Shown: positions 9,666 through 20,200, numbered from the stretch's first letter. The stretch is 64,000 nt of DNA from Alkalimonas cellulosilytica (GCF_036325985.1 NZ_JAUHLI010000009.1:124001-188000), one strand, 5' to 3'. Notes: generated by a model from the sequence alone, not told the origin. Made by a program: numbers and translations.

Positions 9666-9805
9666 TCGGTTTTGCCTGTTGTGCGCGGGCTCGGCTGAAG
9701 CAGTAAGCCGGCTGGTCGCATGGGAAATTGCGGTGTATGATACCGCTTATCCAACAAGTTACAAAGCATCCTGCTGTTTTCAGCGGGTAAGCAGATGAGG
9801 CAGCG

Positions 9806-10357
9806 ATGGCAGTGAATGAACACAATTTAATCTGGCTGGATTTGGAAATGACCGGGCTGGATCCGAAAAAAGATGTGATTTTGGAAATCGCCACCATCGT
9901 CACCGACAGCCAGCTGAACATTCTGGCGGAAGGGCCTTCGCTGGCCATTAAGCAGCCGGATGCGGTACTCGATGGCATGGATCCCTGGTGTGTCGAGCAG
10001 CACGGTAAAAGCGGCCTGACCGAGCGCTGTCGCAACAGCACGGTCAGTCTGGCCGATGCCGAACAGCAAACCCTGGCGTTTTTACGCCAGTATGTACCAG
10101 CCGGTAAGTCGCCGATGTGCGGCAACAGCATTGGTCAGGACCGCCGTTTTCTGGTGGAGTACGCCCCAGAGCTGGAAGCCTTTTTCCATTACCGCAACCT
10201 GGATGTCAGTACCGTGAAAGAGCTGGCCCGGCGCTGGGCACCAGAGGTACTGAAGCAGGTGCAAAAGCAGGGCAGTCACCTGGCACTGGATGATATCCGC
10301 GACTCCATTGGCGAATTAGTCACCTATCGCACGCATTTTTTCAAAATTCCGCAATAA
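9806..10357 (+). CDS. orn: Oligoribonuclease
   Basis: 3'-5' exonuclease that degrades RNA fragments of two to five bases and pGpG from c-di-GMP breakdown. The 183-residue product shows the DEDDh residues: [31 protein letters not shown] and HLALDDI. Length is normal. The tRNA-Gly gene lies 72 bases downstream, as in other gammaproteobacteria. Relevant to the several c-di-GMP-type proteins in this window. Confidence 0.97.
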   Translation: MAVNEHNLIWLDLEMTGLDPKKDVILEIATIVTDSQLNILAEGPSLAIKQPDAVLDGMDPWCVEQHGKSGLTERCRNSTVSLADAEQQTLAFLRQYVPAGKSPMCGNSIGQDRRFLVEYAPELEAFFHYRNLDVSTVKELARRWAPEVLKQVQKQGSHLALDDIRDSIGELVTYRTHFFKIPQ

Positions 10358-10362
10358 AGGGC

Positions 10363-10390
10363 TTGCATTGGCCGCTGGTTTTTGTAAAAT
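10363..10390 (+). promoter_or_regulatory. Sigma-70 promoter of tRNA-Gly
   Basis: TTGCAT (10363-10368), 16-base spacer, TAAAAT (10385-10390), followed by a GC-rich discriminator (GCGCGG) typical of stringently controlled stable RNA genes. It starts within a few bases of the orn stop. Confidence 0.75.
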
Positions 10391-10428
10391 GCGCGGCATC
10401 AGGAACGTTACCAGCCCTGATGTATATT

Positions 10429-10504
10429 GCGAGTTTAGCTCAGCTGGTAGAGCGCGACCTTGCCAAGGTCGAGGTCACGAGTTCGAACCTCGTAACTCGC
10501 TCCA
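10429..10504 (+). tRNA. glyV: tRNA-Gly (anticodon GCC)
   Basis: 76 bases with a complete cloverleaf: acceptor GCGAGTT pairing with AACTCGC, D-loop AGCTCAGCTGGTAGAGC, anticodon arm CGACC-TTGCCAA-GGTCG with anticodon GCC, T-loop GTTCGAA, and encoded TCCA end. No sign of integration at its 3' end. The symbol follows the Escherichia tRNA-Gly next to orn and is only nominal. Confidence 0.96.
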
Positions 10505-10511
10505 AATTTTG

Positions 10512-10538
10512 AAAAAGCAGCCTTTTGGCTGCTTTTTT
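10512..10538 (+). terminator. Terminator after tRNA-Gly
   Basis: Arms AAAAAGCAGCC (10512-10522) and GGCTGCTTTTT (10527-10537), loop TTTT, then T. Because of the A-run it can also stop the convergent queG. Confidence 0.9.
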
Positions 10539-10577
10539 GCTTTCTGCTCTTTGCTTAGCCGTGCAGTTGACACTGTA

Positions 10578-11705
10578 TCAGGCATCGCGGGGCAAGCCTT
10601 TTTTCACAATCCGCACCAGCCGCTCGGTTTGCCGTGGCAGGATCGAGGTCTCCAGCCACTGTTTTTTCTGCTGTTGCTGCAAGGCCCAGTCGATGTGCTC
10701 TTGCACCAGCTCAGATGCGTCAGCCTGGGCTTGGTGCAGTGCCTGTATGATGTCCTTTGAAAAAGGCGCATTGCCAAGCGCGACTGCCAGGTTACGCTGC
10801 CAGCGCTCAAAACCTATCCGGCGGATCGGGCTGCCTTCAGTACGCTGCAAAAAGGTAGCTTCATCCCAGCGAAACAAGGCCAGCAGGCTTTGATCACGCC
10901 AATGGTCTTTGATTTGAAAATCAGCCTCAAGGCTAAGCGGCGCCGCCCGGTTTTCCGGGCAAACCAGTTGGCAATCATCGCAGCCATAGATCCGGTTGCC
11001 GAGCAAAGGGCGAAACTCCATTGGAATCGCGCCTTTGAGTTCAATGGTCAGGTAGGAAATGCAGCGCCGGCCATCCACGATAAAAGGGGCTACAATAGCC
11101 TGAGTGGGACAACTGGTGATGCAAGCCACACAACTGCCGCAATCGCCCTGGTGCGGCTCATCGATGGGCAGCGGCAGGTTCACCAGCAGCTCGCCCAGAA
11201 AAAACCAGGAACCCGCTTCTTTATTAAGCAACAGGCTGTGTTTGCCTACCCAGCCAAGCCCGGCTTTTTGCGCCAGCGGCCGCTCCAGCACCGGGGCTGA
11301 GTCGACAAAAGGCCGGTAACCCAGGTCGCTCACCTCCTGCTCTATGCGATCGGCCAGTTGTTTCAGTTTTTTACGGATCACTTTGTGGTAATCACGCCCC
11401 AGCGCATAACGGCTGATGAAGGCCTGACTGGGATCTTGTAAGTTGCTGGCAAAAGCCGCCCGCTCTGGCAAATAGTCCATTCGCACCGAAATGACTCTCT
11501 GGGTACCCGGTAATAATTCCCCTGGCCTTGCTCTTACCATGCCATGGCGCGCCATGTACTCCATTTCGCCGTGAAACTCTTGCTCCAGCCAGGCTTGCAA
11601 ACGTGGCTCTTCCCGCGTCAGATCGGTATCGGTGATGCCGCAGTCGGCAAAGCCAAGTTCCTTGGCCCAGGTTTTAATGTTCGCTGCCAGTGCTGCTAAG
11701 CTCAT
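10578..11705 (-). CDS. queG: Epoxyqueuosine reductase QueG
   Basis: Cobalamin and iron-sulfur enzyme for the last step of tRNA queuosine synthesis. The 375-residue product carries two [4Fe-4S] motifs, C189/C192/C195/C199 (CGSCVACITSCP) and C242/C245/C249 (CDDCQLVCP) plus C215, and the catalytic-region motif VDSAPVLER near residue 135. Length normal. It is divergent from tsaE. In Escherichia an nnr gene (NAD(P)HX repair) stands between these two, but here the 151-base gap has no room for it. Confidence 0.96.
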   Translation of the reverse strand: MSLAALAANIKTWAKELGFADCGITDTDLTREEPRLQAWLEQEFHGEMEYMARHGMVRARPGELLPGTQRVISVRMDYLPERAAFASNLQDPSQAFISRYALGRDYHKVIRKKLKQLADRIEQEVSDLGYRPFVDSAPVLERPLAQKAGLGWVGKHSLLLNKEAGSWFFLGELLVNLPLPIDEPHQGDCGSCVACITSCPTQAIVAPFIVDGRRCISYLTIELKGAIPMEFRPLLGNRIYGCDDCQLVCPENRAAPLSLEADFQIKDHWRDQSLLALFRWDEATFLQRTEGSPIRRIGFERWQRNLAVALGNAPFSKDIIQALHQAQADASELVQEHIDWALQQQQKKQWLETSILPRQTERLVRIVKKGLPRDA

Positions 11706-11856
11706 GCCATGAGGGTAGTAAAGATCGGATGCAACGATGGTAGCATAAGCAAAGGTCGCAGGTAATCTTTCGCGTTGGCACCATCAGGGATAACAGTTGG
11801 ACGGAATTTTTGTTAAAATCTGCGGTCATAGCAGCAAAACCCTTAAGGCAAATCGC

Positions 11857-12351
11857 GTGCAGCAAGTAAATCGCTTTCAGATCTCGTTACTGGATGAAGC
11901 GGTAACCCAAGCGGTTGCCGCCAGGCTGGCTTTGCTGTTGCCAGAGCAGGCAGTGCTGTTTTTGCAGGGCCCATTAGGCGCCGGCAAAACCACCTTTAGC
12001 CGTGGATTGCTGCAGGCATTGGGGCATCAGGGCGCTGTCAAAAGCCCAACCTATACTCTGGTGGAGCCCTATCAGCTGGCGACTAGACAAATTTATCATT
12101 TTGATTTATACCGGTTAACAGATCCGGAAGAGCTTGAATTTATTGGGGGTCGCGACTATTTCAGCGACCAGGCGATTTGCCTGATTGAATGGCCCGAGCG
12201 TGGGCTTGGCTTTTTGCCAGAGCCAGATCTGGTGCTGGAGCTAAGTTATCACGCCGCTGCCGATGAGCCGGTTCGCATCTTGAGCATCCATGGGCAGAGT
12301 GAACTTGGCCGTTCGATAGTAACAACGATGAGTGCGCATGAAGAACGATAA
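11857..12351 (+). CDS. tsaE: tRNA threonylcarbamoyladenosine synthesis ATPase TsaE
   Basis: ATPase partner of TsaB/TsaD for the t6A37 modification of ANN-decoding tRNAs. Walker A GPLGAGKTT lies at about residues 38-46, and SPTYTLVE and HFDLYRL are family motifs. GTG 11857 is taken as start: AAGG (11845-11848) lies 8 bases upstream, and the earlier in-frame TTG at 11797 has no such site and would give an atypical N-terminus. First gene of the long tsaE-to-hflC run; it overlaps the amiB start. Confidence 0.94.
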   Translation: MQQVNRFQISLLDEAVTQAVAARLALLLPEQAVLFLQGPLGAGKTTFSRGLLQALGHQGAVKSPTYTLVEPYQLATRQIYHFDLYRLTDPEELEFIGGRDYFSDQAICLIEWPERGLGFLPEPDLVLELSYHAAADEPVRILSIHGQSELGRSIVTTMSAHEER

Positions 12352-13657
12352 CAAAAGAGTTCACTGGCTGTGGTGGCTGCTGTGTTGCTGGGCTGGCTCC
12401 TTGTGGGCTGCCAGTAATGAAGTGCAAAGCATTCGGATCTGGCCTTCGCCGGAAAATACCCGGGTGGTGTTTGATTTGGCCGCGGCACCGGATCAACGCA
12501 GCTTTGCGCTGGAGAATCCGCACCGTTTCGTGATTGATTTGCGCCAGCACAAAGCACAAAGCCGCCTGCCTGCAGCCAGCGGTGAAGCCAGTTTGATCCA
12601 AAGTATCCGCTCCAGCTATACCGCCAACAATCAGACCTTACGCATCGTACTGGATTTATCGGAAAAGGCCTCTGCCAACGTTTTTAGCCTGCCACCCACC
12701 GGGCCTTATGGTCATCGCTTGGTGGTTGATTTCAAAGGTGAACAGCGTGAGTTGCCGGTGGCACAGGCCAGGGCGCAGCGCCAGCCTGGCCGTGACATTA
12801 TCATTGCCATCGATGCTGGCCACGGTGGCGAGGATCCAGGCTCCATCGGGCCTGCTGGTACCTTCGAGAAAAACCTGGTATTGCCGATTGCCCGCCGTCT
12901 GGCAGAACTGATTAACAACGAGCCGGGCATGAAGGCAGTGATGGTGCGCACCGGCGATTACTTTGTGCACCTAAACCGTCGCACCGATATTGCCCGTGAA
13001 ATGCAGGCCGATTTGCTGATCTCGATTCACGCCGATGCGTTTACCTCACCACAGCCACGTGGTGCCGCGGTTTGGGTATTATCCTTGCGCCGGGCCACCT
13101 CGGAAGTGGGCCGGATGCTGGAACAAAAAGAGCGTCATTCCGAACTGCTCGGTGGGGTCGGTGAAATCATTCGTGACTCAACGCAGGAGCGTTATCTGGC
13201 ACAAACGGTGCTGGACTTATCGATGAACCATTCGATGGTCTCGGCCCACCAGGCAGCCACTCATGTGCTGTCGGAGCTGGGCCAAATCACCCGCTTGCAC
13301 CGGCGTGAACCACAGGCGGCCAGCCTGGCGGTGCTGCGTTCACCGGATATTCCTTCAATATTGGTGGAGGTCGGTTTTATCTCCAACCCACAGGAAGAAC
13401 AGCAACTTCGTACCGCTCAGCATCAGCAACGTCTGGCACAATCGATGTTTCAGGGGTTGCGTCGGCATTTTCGTGAATCACCACCAGCCGACTCACTGTT
13501 TGCCCAGCATCGCTCACGCGAACACCGGGTCGAGCGGGGGGAGTCGTTATCCCTGGTAGCTCAGCGTTACAATGTGTCGGTCGAGGCACTGCGGCAACAC
13601 AATCAGCTTAATGGCGATACCATTCGGATTGGCCAGGTGCTGCGGATCCCAGAATAA
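12338..13657 (+). CDS. amiB: N-acetylmuramoyl-L-alanine amidase AmiB
   Basis: Periplasmic zinc amidase that cuts septal peptidoglycan. Order: signal peptide (to about residue 26), AMIN domain (about 30-130), Amidase_3 domain with [23 protein letters not shown] and LVEVGFISN (zinc ligands H, E, H and catalytic E), and one C-terminal LysM domain ([20 protein letters not shown]). ATG 12338 is preferred to the in-frame GTG 12332; either way it overlaps tsaE. Its known activator EnvC is encoded at 35.1-36.2 kb and FtsEX at 29-31 kb. Escherichia AmiB lacks the LysM module, which here may help hold it on the wall. Confidence 0.95.
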   Translation: MKNDNKRVHWLWWLLCCWAGSLWAASNEVQSIRIWPSPENTRVVFDLAAAPDQRSFALENPHRFVIDLRQHKAQSRLPAASGEASLIQSIRSSYTANNQTLRIVLDLSEKASANVFSLPPTGPYGHRLVVDFKGEQRELPVAQARAQRQPGRDIIIAIDAGHGGEDPGSIGPAGTFEKNLVLPIARRLAELINNEPGMKAVMVRTGDYFVHLNRRTDIAREMQADLLISIHADAFTSPQPRGAAVWVLSLRRATSEVGRMLEQKERHSELLGGVGEIIRDSTQERYLAQTVLDLSMNHSMVSAHQAATHVLSELGQITRLHRREPQAASLAVLRSPDIPSILVEVGFISNPQEEQQLRTAQHQQRLAQSMFQGLRRHFRESPPADSLFAQHRSREHRVERGESLSLVAQRYNVSVEALRQHNQLNGDTIRIGQVLRIPE

Positions 13658-15444
13658 TGCCCATTCAGATTTTACCGCCGCAGCTTGCCAATCAGATTGC
13701 GGCGGGAGAGGTGGTCGAGCGCCCTGCCTCCGTAGTGAAAGAGCTGGTGGAAAATGCGTTGGATGCCGGTGCCAGCCAAATCGACATTGACATTGAAAAA
13801 GGCGGTGCCCGGCTCATTCGTATTCGGGATAATGGCTGTGGTATCGCTCAGCAAGAGCTTACATTGGCACTCAGTCGCCATGCCACCAGCAAAATCAGTA
13901 GCTTGGATGATTTGGAACAGATCCTGAGTTTGGGCTTTCGTGGCGAGGCTCTGGCCAGTATCAGTTCGGTAGCCCGGTTAAGTCTGACCTCCCGGCCCGC
14001 CAGTCAGGAAACCGCCTGGCAGGCCAATGCCGAAGGGCGGGACATGCAGGTGCAGCTTCGACCGGCGGCTCACCCTGTCGGCAGCACGGTGGAGGTGTTG
14101 GATTTATTTTTCAACACGCCGGCCCGTCGCAAATTCCTGCGCACCGAGAAAACCGAATTCTTTCACATTGATGAGCTAATTAAACGACTGGCGCTCAGTC
14201 GTTTTGATGTCGGCTGGACACTCAGTCACAATGGACAGCCCGTGCGGCGTTTAAAAGCTGCCAGTACCCCAGCCCAGCAGTTGCAACGGGTAGCCAGCCT
14301 TTGTGGCCGACGTTTTGCTGACAGTGCCTGCTGGATTGAAAATCAGCATCAGCAATTAAAGCTCTGGGGCTGGTTGTTACCCCCTGCTGCTATCGAACGG
14401 CAACAAGGCTGTCAGTACAGTTACGTCAATGGCCGGATGATGCGCGATAAATTGCTGAACCATGCCATCCGCCAGGCCTATGGTGAGCATTTGAGTGCCG
14501 AGCAGCAGCCGGTATTTGTGCTCTATCTGGAGCTGCCAGCAACAGAAGTGGATGTCAATGTGCACCCGGCTAAGCATGAGGTGCGCTTTCATCAGGCGCG
14601 CTTAGTGCATGACTTCGTGGCCAGTGCGCTAGGCAATGCGCTCTCGCAGCTGCAACCAGAGGCATTGCGTGCCTCACAGAATGCCAACTTTGCTGCCTCA
14701 GCAGAGCCGACACTGGCGGTTGCAAGCCATTCGATGCCCAAGGTTGATCAGGCCAGGCCAGCAGGTAGCGGCCGCAGTGCTTTCAGCTACAAACCACCAG
14801 CGAAACCGGCAGTGGCCGAGGTCGCGCGCCAGTTGCAGTACTTGCATGGATTGCAGCAAGGCAGTCAGCAACACAGCGTCAGCGAGTTGCAGGATACCAG
14901 CAAGGGGTCCTACGTGCTGGGGCCGCAGTCAGAAAGCACCAACACAGCAGTACCTGCTGCAGCGAAACCCTGGACTGTGCAAAACCGTTTCTTGCTGTTG
15001 CAAAGTGATGACAATATCCAGCTACGCAGCGTGGCCAAAGCGATGGTGCTGTTGTGTCAAGCAAAGGCAGACGGGCATGCCGCCAGTAAAGTTTTGCTGG
15101 TACCGATGCGGCTTAACGTCAGTAAGTACGAGGTGACTTTCCTGCAGCAACTGGCCGATAAGCTGGTCGGGCTTGGTTTTGATGTGCTGTTGCGCGATCA
15201 GGTGCTGATTGTGCGGGCTATTCCATTGTGGTTGCAGCGAAGCCCACTGCAACAGTGCCTGTTGCCATTTTTTCAGCAGCTGCAACAGACGGATTTGGCC
15301 AGTGCCTTCGATATACTGCTAAAGGCGCATTGGCTTCAGGCCGATACCCTTTTACACTACTATCCGGAACTGCTTGAGGCTGGTTTGGAGGCCGCGACTG
15401 TGGCCATAGATATCAACCCGGCTATTTCGGCACTGGAGCTCTAA
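13657..15444 (+). CDS. mutL: DNA mismatch repair protein MutL
   Basis: ATPase that links MutS recognition to strand incision. The 595-residue product has the N-terminal GHKL motifs [15 protein letters not shown] and [10 protein letters not shown], a long Gln/Ala/Ser-rich linker (about 340-410), and a C-terminal dimerisation domain. I do not see the DQHAxxExxxxE endonuclease motif, so like Escherichia MutL it probably acts with a separate MutH. Its ATG overlaps the amiB stop (TAATG). Confidence 0.97.
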   Translation: MPIQILPPQLANQIAAGEVVERPASVVKELVENALDAGASQIDIDIEKGGARLIRIRDNGCGIAQQELTLALSRHATSKISSLDDLEQILSLGFRGEALASISSVARLSLTSRPASQETAWQANAEGRDMQVQLRPAAHPVGSTVEVLDLFFNTPARRKFLRTEKTEFFHIDELIKRLALSRFDVGWTLSHNGQPVRRLKAASTPAQQLQRVASLCGRRFADSACWIENQHQQLKLWGWLLPPAAIERQQGCQYSYVNGRMMRDKLLNHAIRQAYGEHLSAEQQPVFVLYLELPATEVDVNVHPAKHEVRFHQARLVHDFVASALGNALSQLQPEALRASQNANFAASAEPTLAVASHSMPKVDQARPAGSGRSAFSYKPPAKPAVAEVARQLQYLHGLQQGSQQHSVSELQDTSKGSYVLGPQSESTNTAVPAAAKPWTVQNRFLLLQSDDNIQLRSVAKAMVLLCQAKADGHAASKVLLVPMRLNVSKYEVTFLQQLADKLVGLGFDVLLRDQVLIVRAIPLWLQRSPLQQCLLPFFQQLQQTDLASAFDILLKAHWLQADTLLHYYPELLEAGLEAATVAIDINPAISALEL

Positions 15445-15445
15445 G

Positions 15446-16372
15446 ATGTCAGAGCAACCACCAGTTGTGTTTCTGATGGGCCCCACAGCATCCGGTAAAA
15501 CGGCGCTGGCGCTGGCGCTGGCCGCAGAGTTGCCGGTTGATATTATCAGTGTCGACAGTGCTTTGATTTACCGGGGTATGGATATTGGCACCGCCAAACC
15601 TACGGCAGAGGAGCTGGCTGCGGCACCGCATTATCTGATTGATATCAAAGATCCGGCCGAAGCGTATTCGGCGGCAGATTTTCGCAGTGACGCTCTGGCC
15701 TGTATTGAGCAAAGCCGGCAGCGTGGTCGTTTGCCATTGCTGGTGGGTGGTACCATGTTGTATTACAAAGCGCTGTTGCAAGGCATTTCGCCCTTACCGG
15801 CGGCGGATGCGCAGGTAAGGGCTGTGCTTGAACAAGAAGCGCTTGAAAAAGGCTGGGAAACATTGCACCAGGAACTTTCGGTGATTGACCCGGTCTCAGC
15901 TGCTCGGATACATCCAAATGATCCACAGCGGATCAACCGCGCTTTGGAGGTATATCGCATCAGTGGTCAGACCATGACAGAGCTGACCGCGCAGCAAGGC
16001 AGCGCCTTGCCGTTTCCGGTACGGCAATTTGCGATAGCGCCGACCGATCGGGCCGAGCTGCACCGGCGTATAGAGATACGTTTCATGCAGATGCTGGCGG
16101 CTGGGTTTGAACAGGAAGTGCAGCAGCTGAAACAGCGGGGGGATTTGCACCTGCAATTGCCCTCGATGCGCTGTGTTGGTTACCGCCAGATGTGGCATTA
16201 TCTGGATGGGACCATTGATTACCAGCAGATGCAGCAACAAGGGATCGCGGCTACCCGGCAGCTGGCCAAGCGGCAATTGACCTGGTTGCGGGGCTGGCAG
16301 AATGTAAACTGGTTGAAAACTGAAGCAAAACTGACGGAAAACTTGCAAGCGGTGTTAACTTCGCTAAGCTAA
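15446..16372 (+). CDS. miaA: tRNA dimethylallyltransferase
   Basis: Adds a dimethylallyl group to A37 of tRNAs reading UNN codons. P-loop GPTASGKT at residues 12-19, followed by [19 protein letters not shown] and [13 protein letters not shown], all typical; 308 residues. One base separates it from mutL, so the two are translated from one message. Confidence 0.97.
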   Translation: MSEQPPVVFLMGPTASGKTALALALAAELPVDIISVDSALIYRGMDIGTAKPTAEELAAAPHYLIDIKDPAEAYSAADFRSDALACIEQSRQRGRLPLLVGGTMLYYKALLQGISPLPAADAQVRAVLEQEALEKGWETLHQELSVIDPVSAARIHPNDPQRINRALEVYRISGQTMTELTAQQGSALPFPVRQFAIAPTDRAELHRRIEIRFMQMLAAGFEQEVQQLKQRGDLHLQLPSMRCVGYRQMWHYLDGTIDYQQMQQQGIAATRQLAKRQLTWLRGWQNVNWLKTEAKLTENLQAVLTSLS

Positions 16373-16466
16373 ACTCGGGACGCAAAAAAATAGTCAGTTG
16401 TTTAACTTGAAATATCTGAATCAATCCATAGATCAAGCGGACTTATAACAATAAGGAATGCGGCAC

Positions 16467-16727
16467 ATGGCAAAAGGCCAATCATTACAGGATCCTTTCC
16501 TGAACACTTTACGGCGGGAGCGTATCCCGGTTTCTATTTATCTGGTCAATGGTATTAAATTGCAGGGACAGGTTGAGTCGTTTGATCAATTCGTCATTCT
16601 GTTAAAAAATACAGTCAGCCAAATGGTGTACAAACATGCCATTTCAACGGTGGTGCCTTCGCGGGCAGTGAACACCATGATGGCTCATGCCAACAGCGGG
16701 AACGACTCTGACGAAGCAGACGATTAA
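16467..16727 (+). CDS. hfq: RNA chaperone Hfq
   Basis: Hexameric Sm-like protein that pairs small RNAs with mRNAs. The 86-residue product contains Sm1 ([27 protein letters not shown] region) and Sm2 ([12 protein letters not shown]). ATG 16467 is chosen over 16458: AAGGA (16453-16457) abuts the first ATG but is 9 bases from the second, and the family begins MAKGQ. The C-terminal tail is short and acidic ([10 protein letters not shown]) compared with the 102-residue Escherichia protein. Confidence 0.97.
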   Translation: MAKGQSLQDPFLNTLRRERIPVSIYLVNGIKLQGQVESFDQFVILLKNTVSQMVYKHAISTVVPSRAVNTMMAHANSGNDSDEADD

Positions 16728-16770
16728 TCCTTCCGCCGCCACCGGGCCAAACAGTTCCGGGCCATCAGGC

Positions 16771-18051
16771 ATGGATCTGGAGCGGGCTGTATTGGTTCAG
16801 GTCGAGTTTTCTGCGCAAAAACAGCAGGAAACTTTGCAAGAACTGGTGTTGCTGGCTGGCTCGGCTGGGGTTGAGGTGGTGGATACCGTGCGTTGCCGTA
16901 GGCAACGACCGGATAGCCGCTATTACGTTGGCTCAGGTATTGCGCAATCTCTGGCAGAGCAGGTGACTGCATCCGAGCTGACCGTCCTTATTTTTAATCA
17001 CGAGCTGAGCCCGGCGCAGACCCGTAACCTGGAGCGTTGTTGCCAGTGCAGGGTGATTGATCGCACCACGTTAATTCTGGACATTTTTTCACAGCGGGCC
17101 CGCAGCTACGAAGGAAAGTTGCAGGTAGAGCTGGCGCAACTGCGGCATTTATCGTCACGCTTAGTGCGTGGCTGGGATAATGCCGAGCGGCAAAAAGGCG
17201 GCATTGGTTTACGTGGGCCAGGTGAAACCAAACTGGAAACGGACCGCCGTTTGCTGCGTCAGCGTGTGACCGCATTGCGGCAAAAGCTGGATAAAATGAC
17301 CCGGCAGCGTGAACAAGGCCGCCAGGCCAGGCAGCGTGCTGCTGTACCGGTGCTGGCACTGGTCGGGTACACCAATGCCGGCAAGTCTTCGTTATTTAAC
17401 CGCCTGACCCAGGCCAATGTGCATGCAGCGGATCAGCTGTTTGCCACCCTGGATCCTACGTTACGTCGACTGGAGCTGCCGCACTTCGGCGATGTGGTGC
17501 TGGCCGATACGGTTGGTTTTATCCGTGAGTTGCCGCACGATTTGGTTGCTGCCTTCAAATCTACCTTGCAGGAAACCCAGGATGCCGACCTGGTGTTGCT
17601 GGTAGTCGATTATGCCGACAGCGATCATGCCGCCAAGCTGGCACAGGTGCAAAAAGTACTGGCCGAAATTGAGGCTTCCGAAGTGCCGCAATTGTTGGTA
17701 TGGAACAAAATTGATCAGTGTACGCTGGCGCCTCGTATTGATTGTGATGAAGATGGCTTACCTCAGGCAGTGTATTTATCGGCACATACCGGAGCGGGTG
17801 TCCCTTTGTTGCTGGATGCCATCCGGCAGAGGCTGGCGCAGCATTATTTGCGCCTGACGTTGTCCTTACCGGCTGATGCAGGGATCTGGCGGGCACGTCT
17901 GCACCAGTTGCGTGCCGTAGAGCAAGAGCATTTTACCGAGCAGGGGACCACGGAGCTGCGCATCAGCGTATCGGCAACAGACTGGGGCCGGCTGCTGCAG
18001 CAAAGTAAAGGCAGGCTGGAAAACTATATCGTCAGAGAAGCGGTTTTTTGA
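16771..18051 (+). CDS. hflX: Ribosome-associated GTPase HflX
   Basis: Heat-shock ribosome-splitting GTPase. N-terminal HflX domain (YYVGSG, NHELSPAQTRNLE, DRTTLILDIF, GRGE-equivalent GIGLRGPGETKLETDRR), then the GTPase domain: G1 GYTNAGKSS, G3 DTVGF, G4 NKID. ATG 16771 (MDLERAVLVQVEF) gives 426 residues, the usual length. The frame is open to an ATG at 16687, which would overlap hfq by 41 bases and add 28 low-complexity residues. Neither has a strong ribosome site, so the start is uncertain. Confidence 0.94.
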   Translation: MDLERAVLVQVEFSAQKQQETLQELVLLAGSAGVEVVDTVRCRRQRPDSRYYVGSGIAQSLAEQVTASELTVLIFNHELSPAQTRNLERCCQCRVIDRTTLILDIFSQRARSYEGKLQVELAQLRHLSSRLVRGWDNAERQKGGIGLRGPGETKLETDRRLLRQRVTALRQKLDKMTRQREQGRQARQRAAVPVLALVGYTNAGKSSLFNRLTQANVHAADQLFATLDPTLRRLELPHFGDVVLADTVGFIRELPHDLVAAFKSTLQETQDADLVLLVVDYADSDHAAKLAQVQKVLAEIEASEVPQLLVWNKIDQCTLAPRIDCDEDGLPQAVYLSAHTGAGVPLLLDAIRQRLAQHYLRLTLSLPADAGIWRARLHQLRAVEQEHFTEQGTTELRISVSATDWGRLLQQSKGRLENYIVREAVF

Positions 18052-18088
18052 TACATTAACCCAAATCGTACTATCAGTGGAGTAGACC

Positions 18089-19249
18089 ATGGCTTGGAAT
18101 GAGCCGGGCAAAAATGGCAAAGATAACGATCCTTGGAAACAAGGTGGTCGTGATCAGGGCCCGCCCGATTTAGATGAAGTGTTTCGTAATTTTGGTAAGA
18201 AGTTTGGTGGCATCTTTGGCGGTTCTGGCGGGGGCAACCAAGGCTCCTCCGGCGGTGGCTCAGTGTCTACCCTGTTGCTGTTGGTAGCTATTGTGGCAGC
18301 CCTGGTCTGGGCTTTCAGTGGCTTTTACATAATTCAGTCATCGGAGCGTGGTGTTATTCTACGTTTTGGCCAGTTCCATACCGAAGTGGGTGATGGCATT
18401 CACTGGAAACCGACCTTTATCGATCAGGTGCGCCCGGTCGATATTACTAACGTTCGTTCCTTTCGTACCGATGGCTTTATGCTGACTCAGGATCAAAACC
18501 TGGTGCGGGTGACCTTTGAAGTGCAGTACCGGGTGTATGATGCCCGTGCTTATCTGTTCTCGGTGGTCAATGCCGATAACAGCCTGCAGGAAGCAACCGA
18601 TGCAGCGCTGCGTTTTGTGATTGGTCACTCGCTGATGGACGATGTGCTGACCCGTGGCCGGGAAGTAGTGCGGCAGAACACCCGTCAGGAACTGGAAACC
18701 ATCATCACACCCTATCGGATGGGCCTGGAATTGGTTGATGTCAACTTCCGCGACGCGCGCCCACCGGAAGAAGTGCGTGATGCCTTCGATGACGCCATTG
18801 CGGCGCAGGAAGATCAGGAGCGTTTCGTGCGTGAGGCGGAAGCCTATGCCCGTGAAATCGAACCGCGTGCCCGTGGTCAGGTCAACCGGATTATGCAAGA
18901 AGCGGAAGCTTATCGTCAGCAGGTGATTTTACGCGCACAGGGTGAAGTAGCCCGTTTCGAGCAGTTGCTGCCGCAGTACCTGGCTGCACCGCAAGTCACC
19001 CGTGAACGTTTGTATCTGGAAACCATGGAAGAAGTGTACAGCAATACTTCTAAAGTCTTGATTGATGTCAGCAGTGGCAACAACATCATGTATCTGCCAT
19101 TGGATCAGATGCTCAAAGGTGGTGCGGCTAGCTCCAGTTCATCCAGTGCCTTGCCGGTAACGCCGCCGCGTTCCTTGCAGGAATCGCAAAATACCGCTCC
19201 GCGGCAGGATGGCATTCGCGGCACCACAACTCGTGATGGGAGACGTTAA
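18089..19249 (+). CDS. hflK: FtsH protease modulator HflK
   Basis: Inner-membrane SPFH/band-7 protein that with HflC cages the FtsH protease. Gly-rich cytosolic N-terminus (about 1-60), one membrane segment (about 64-86, LLLLVAIVAALVWAFSGFYI), SPFH domain starting SSERGVILRFGQ, a coiled-coil rich in Glu/Arg, and a low-complexity Ser/Thr/Arg tail. 386 residues. A typical ribosome site (GTGGAG) precedes ATG. Three bases separate it from hflC. Confidence 0.97.
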   Translation: MAWNEPGKNGKDNDPWKQGGRDQGPPDLDEVFRNFGKKFGGIFGGSGGGNQGSSGGGSVSTLLLLVAIVAALVWAFSGFYIIQSSERGVILRFGQFHTEVGDGIHWKPTFIDQVRPVDITNVRSFRTDGFMLTQDQNLVRVTFEVQYRVYDARAYLFSVVNADNSLQEATDAALRFVIGHSLMDDVLTRGREVVRQNTRQELETIITPYRMGLELVDVNFRDARPPEEVRDAFDDAIAAQEDQERFVREAEAYAREIEPRARGQVNRIMQEAEAYRQQVILRAQGEVARFEQLLPQYLAAPQVTRERLYLETMEEVYSNTSKVLIDVSSGNNIMYLPLDQMLKGGAASSSSSSALPVTPPRSLQESQNTAPRQDGIRGTTTRDGRR

Positions 19250-19252
19250 GGC

Positions 19253-20134
19253 ATGAAAAATTTAATTGTAGCAATCCTGGTGGTTGCCGGCCTGATCCTC
19301 TCTTCGGCACTCTTTGTGGTGCCGGAAGGTGAGCGGGCCATTGTCATCCAGTTCGGTAAGATCCAACGTGATGCGGCCGGTGATGTGCAGGTGTTTGAAC
19401 CGGGCCTGCATTTTAAAATACCGATGATTGAAACGGTGCGTAAGCTCGATGCCCGGGTGCAAACCCTGGATGATCCGGCTGATCGCTTCGTGACCGCAGA
19501 AAAGAAAGACTTATTGGTCAATAGCTATGTTAAGTGGCGTATTCGTGATTTCGGTAAGTATTTTTTAAGTACCGGAGGGGGTAACACCCGCCAAGCCGAA
19601 GTGCTCCTACGCCAGTACATCAACAACGGTTTGCGGACCGAGTTTGGTACCCGTACCATTCCGGAGATTGTTTCCGGTGAGCGGACGGAGCTGATGGAAA
19701 GTGCCTTGCAGCAAGCTGGTATTGCGGCCGCTGAGCTGGGTATTGAAGTGATTGATGTGCGGGTGAAGCAAATTAACCTGCCGGATGAAATCAGTATTTC
19801 CATCTTTGCCCGGATGCGGGCCGAGCGTCAGGCGGTAGCGCGTGAGCATCGCTCGCGTGGTATGGAAGAAGCCGAGAAAATTCGCGCCGATGTGGATGCC
19901 CGTATTACGGTAATGCTGGCCGATGCTGAGCGTAACTCCCGAACTGTTCGTGGTGAGGGTGATGCTCAGGCCGCTAATATCTACGCCGAAACCTACAGTC
20001 GTGATGCAGAGTTCTTCTCCTTTATCCGTAGCTTAGAAGCCTATAAGCGCAGCTTCCGCAATAAGGATGATGTGCTGGTGATTCAACCGGATAGCGACTT
20101 CTTCAGGCACATGAAGACGATACAACGTCCATAA
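19253..20134 (+). CDS. hflC: FtsH protease modulator HflC
   Basis: Partner of HflK. An N-terminal membrane anchor (LIVAILVVAGLILSSALFVV) is followed by the SPFH domain (PEGERAIVIQFGKI) and the conserved coiled-coil with ERQAVAREHRSRGMEEAEKIRAD; 293 residues. Last gene of the tsaE-hflC run, followed by a terminator. Confidence 0.97.
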   Translation: MKNLIVAILVVAGLILSSALFVVPEGERAIVIQFGKIQRDAAGDVQVFEPGLHFKIPMIETVRKLDARVQTLDDPADRFVTAEKKDLLVNSYVKWRIRDFGKYFLSTGGGNTRQAEVLLRQYINNGLRTEFGTRTIPEIVSGERTELMESALQQAGIAAAELGIEVIDVRVKQINLPDEISISIFARMRAERQAVAREHRSRGMEEAEKIRADVDARITVMLADAERNSRTVRGEGDAQAANIYAETYSRDAEFFSFIRSLEAYKRSFRNKDDVLVIQPDSDFFRHMKTIQRP

Positions 20135-20149
20135 ACCATGTATCAACCA

Positions 20150-20171
20150 AGAGGCCCTGCGGGGCCTCTTT
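20150..20171 (+). terminator. Terminator after hflC
   Basis: Arms AGAGGCCC (20150-20157) and GGGCCTCT (20162-20169), loop TGCG, then a short T-run. Confidence 0.8.
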
Positions 20172-20200
20172 CGTAGCTGGCGTAAAACAGGTAGCGTAAG

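Noticed and set aside
10429..10504. Integrated element at tRNA-Gly
   Set aside because: The tRNA is followed directly by its terminator and queG; no duplicated 3' end or integrase is present.
16406..16436. Sigma-32 promoter before hfq
   Set aside because: CTTGAAA at 16406-16412 is a perfect -35, but no CCCCATnT-like -10 lies at the right distance; only CCAT is found too close.
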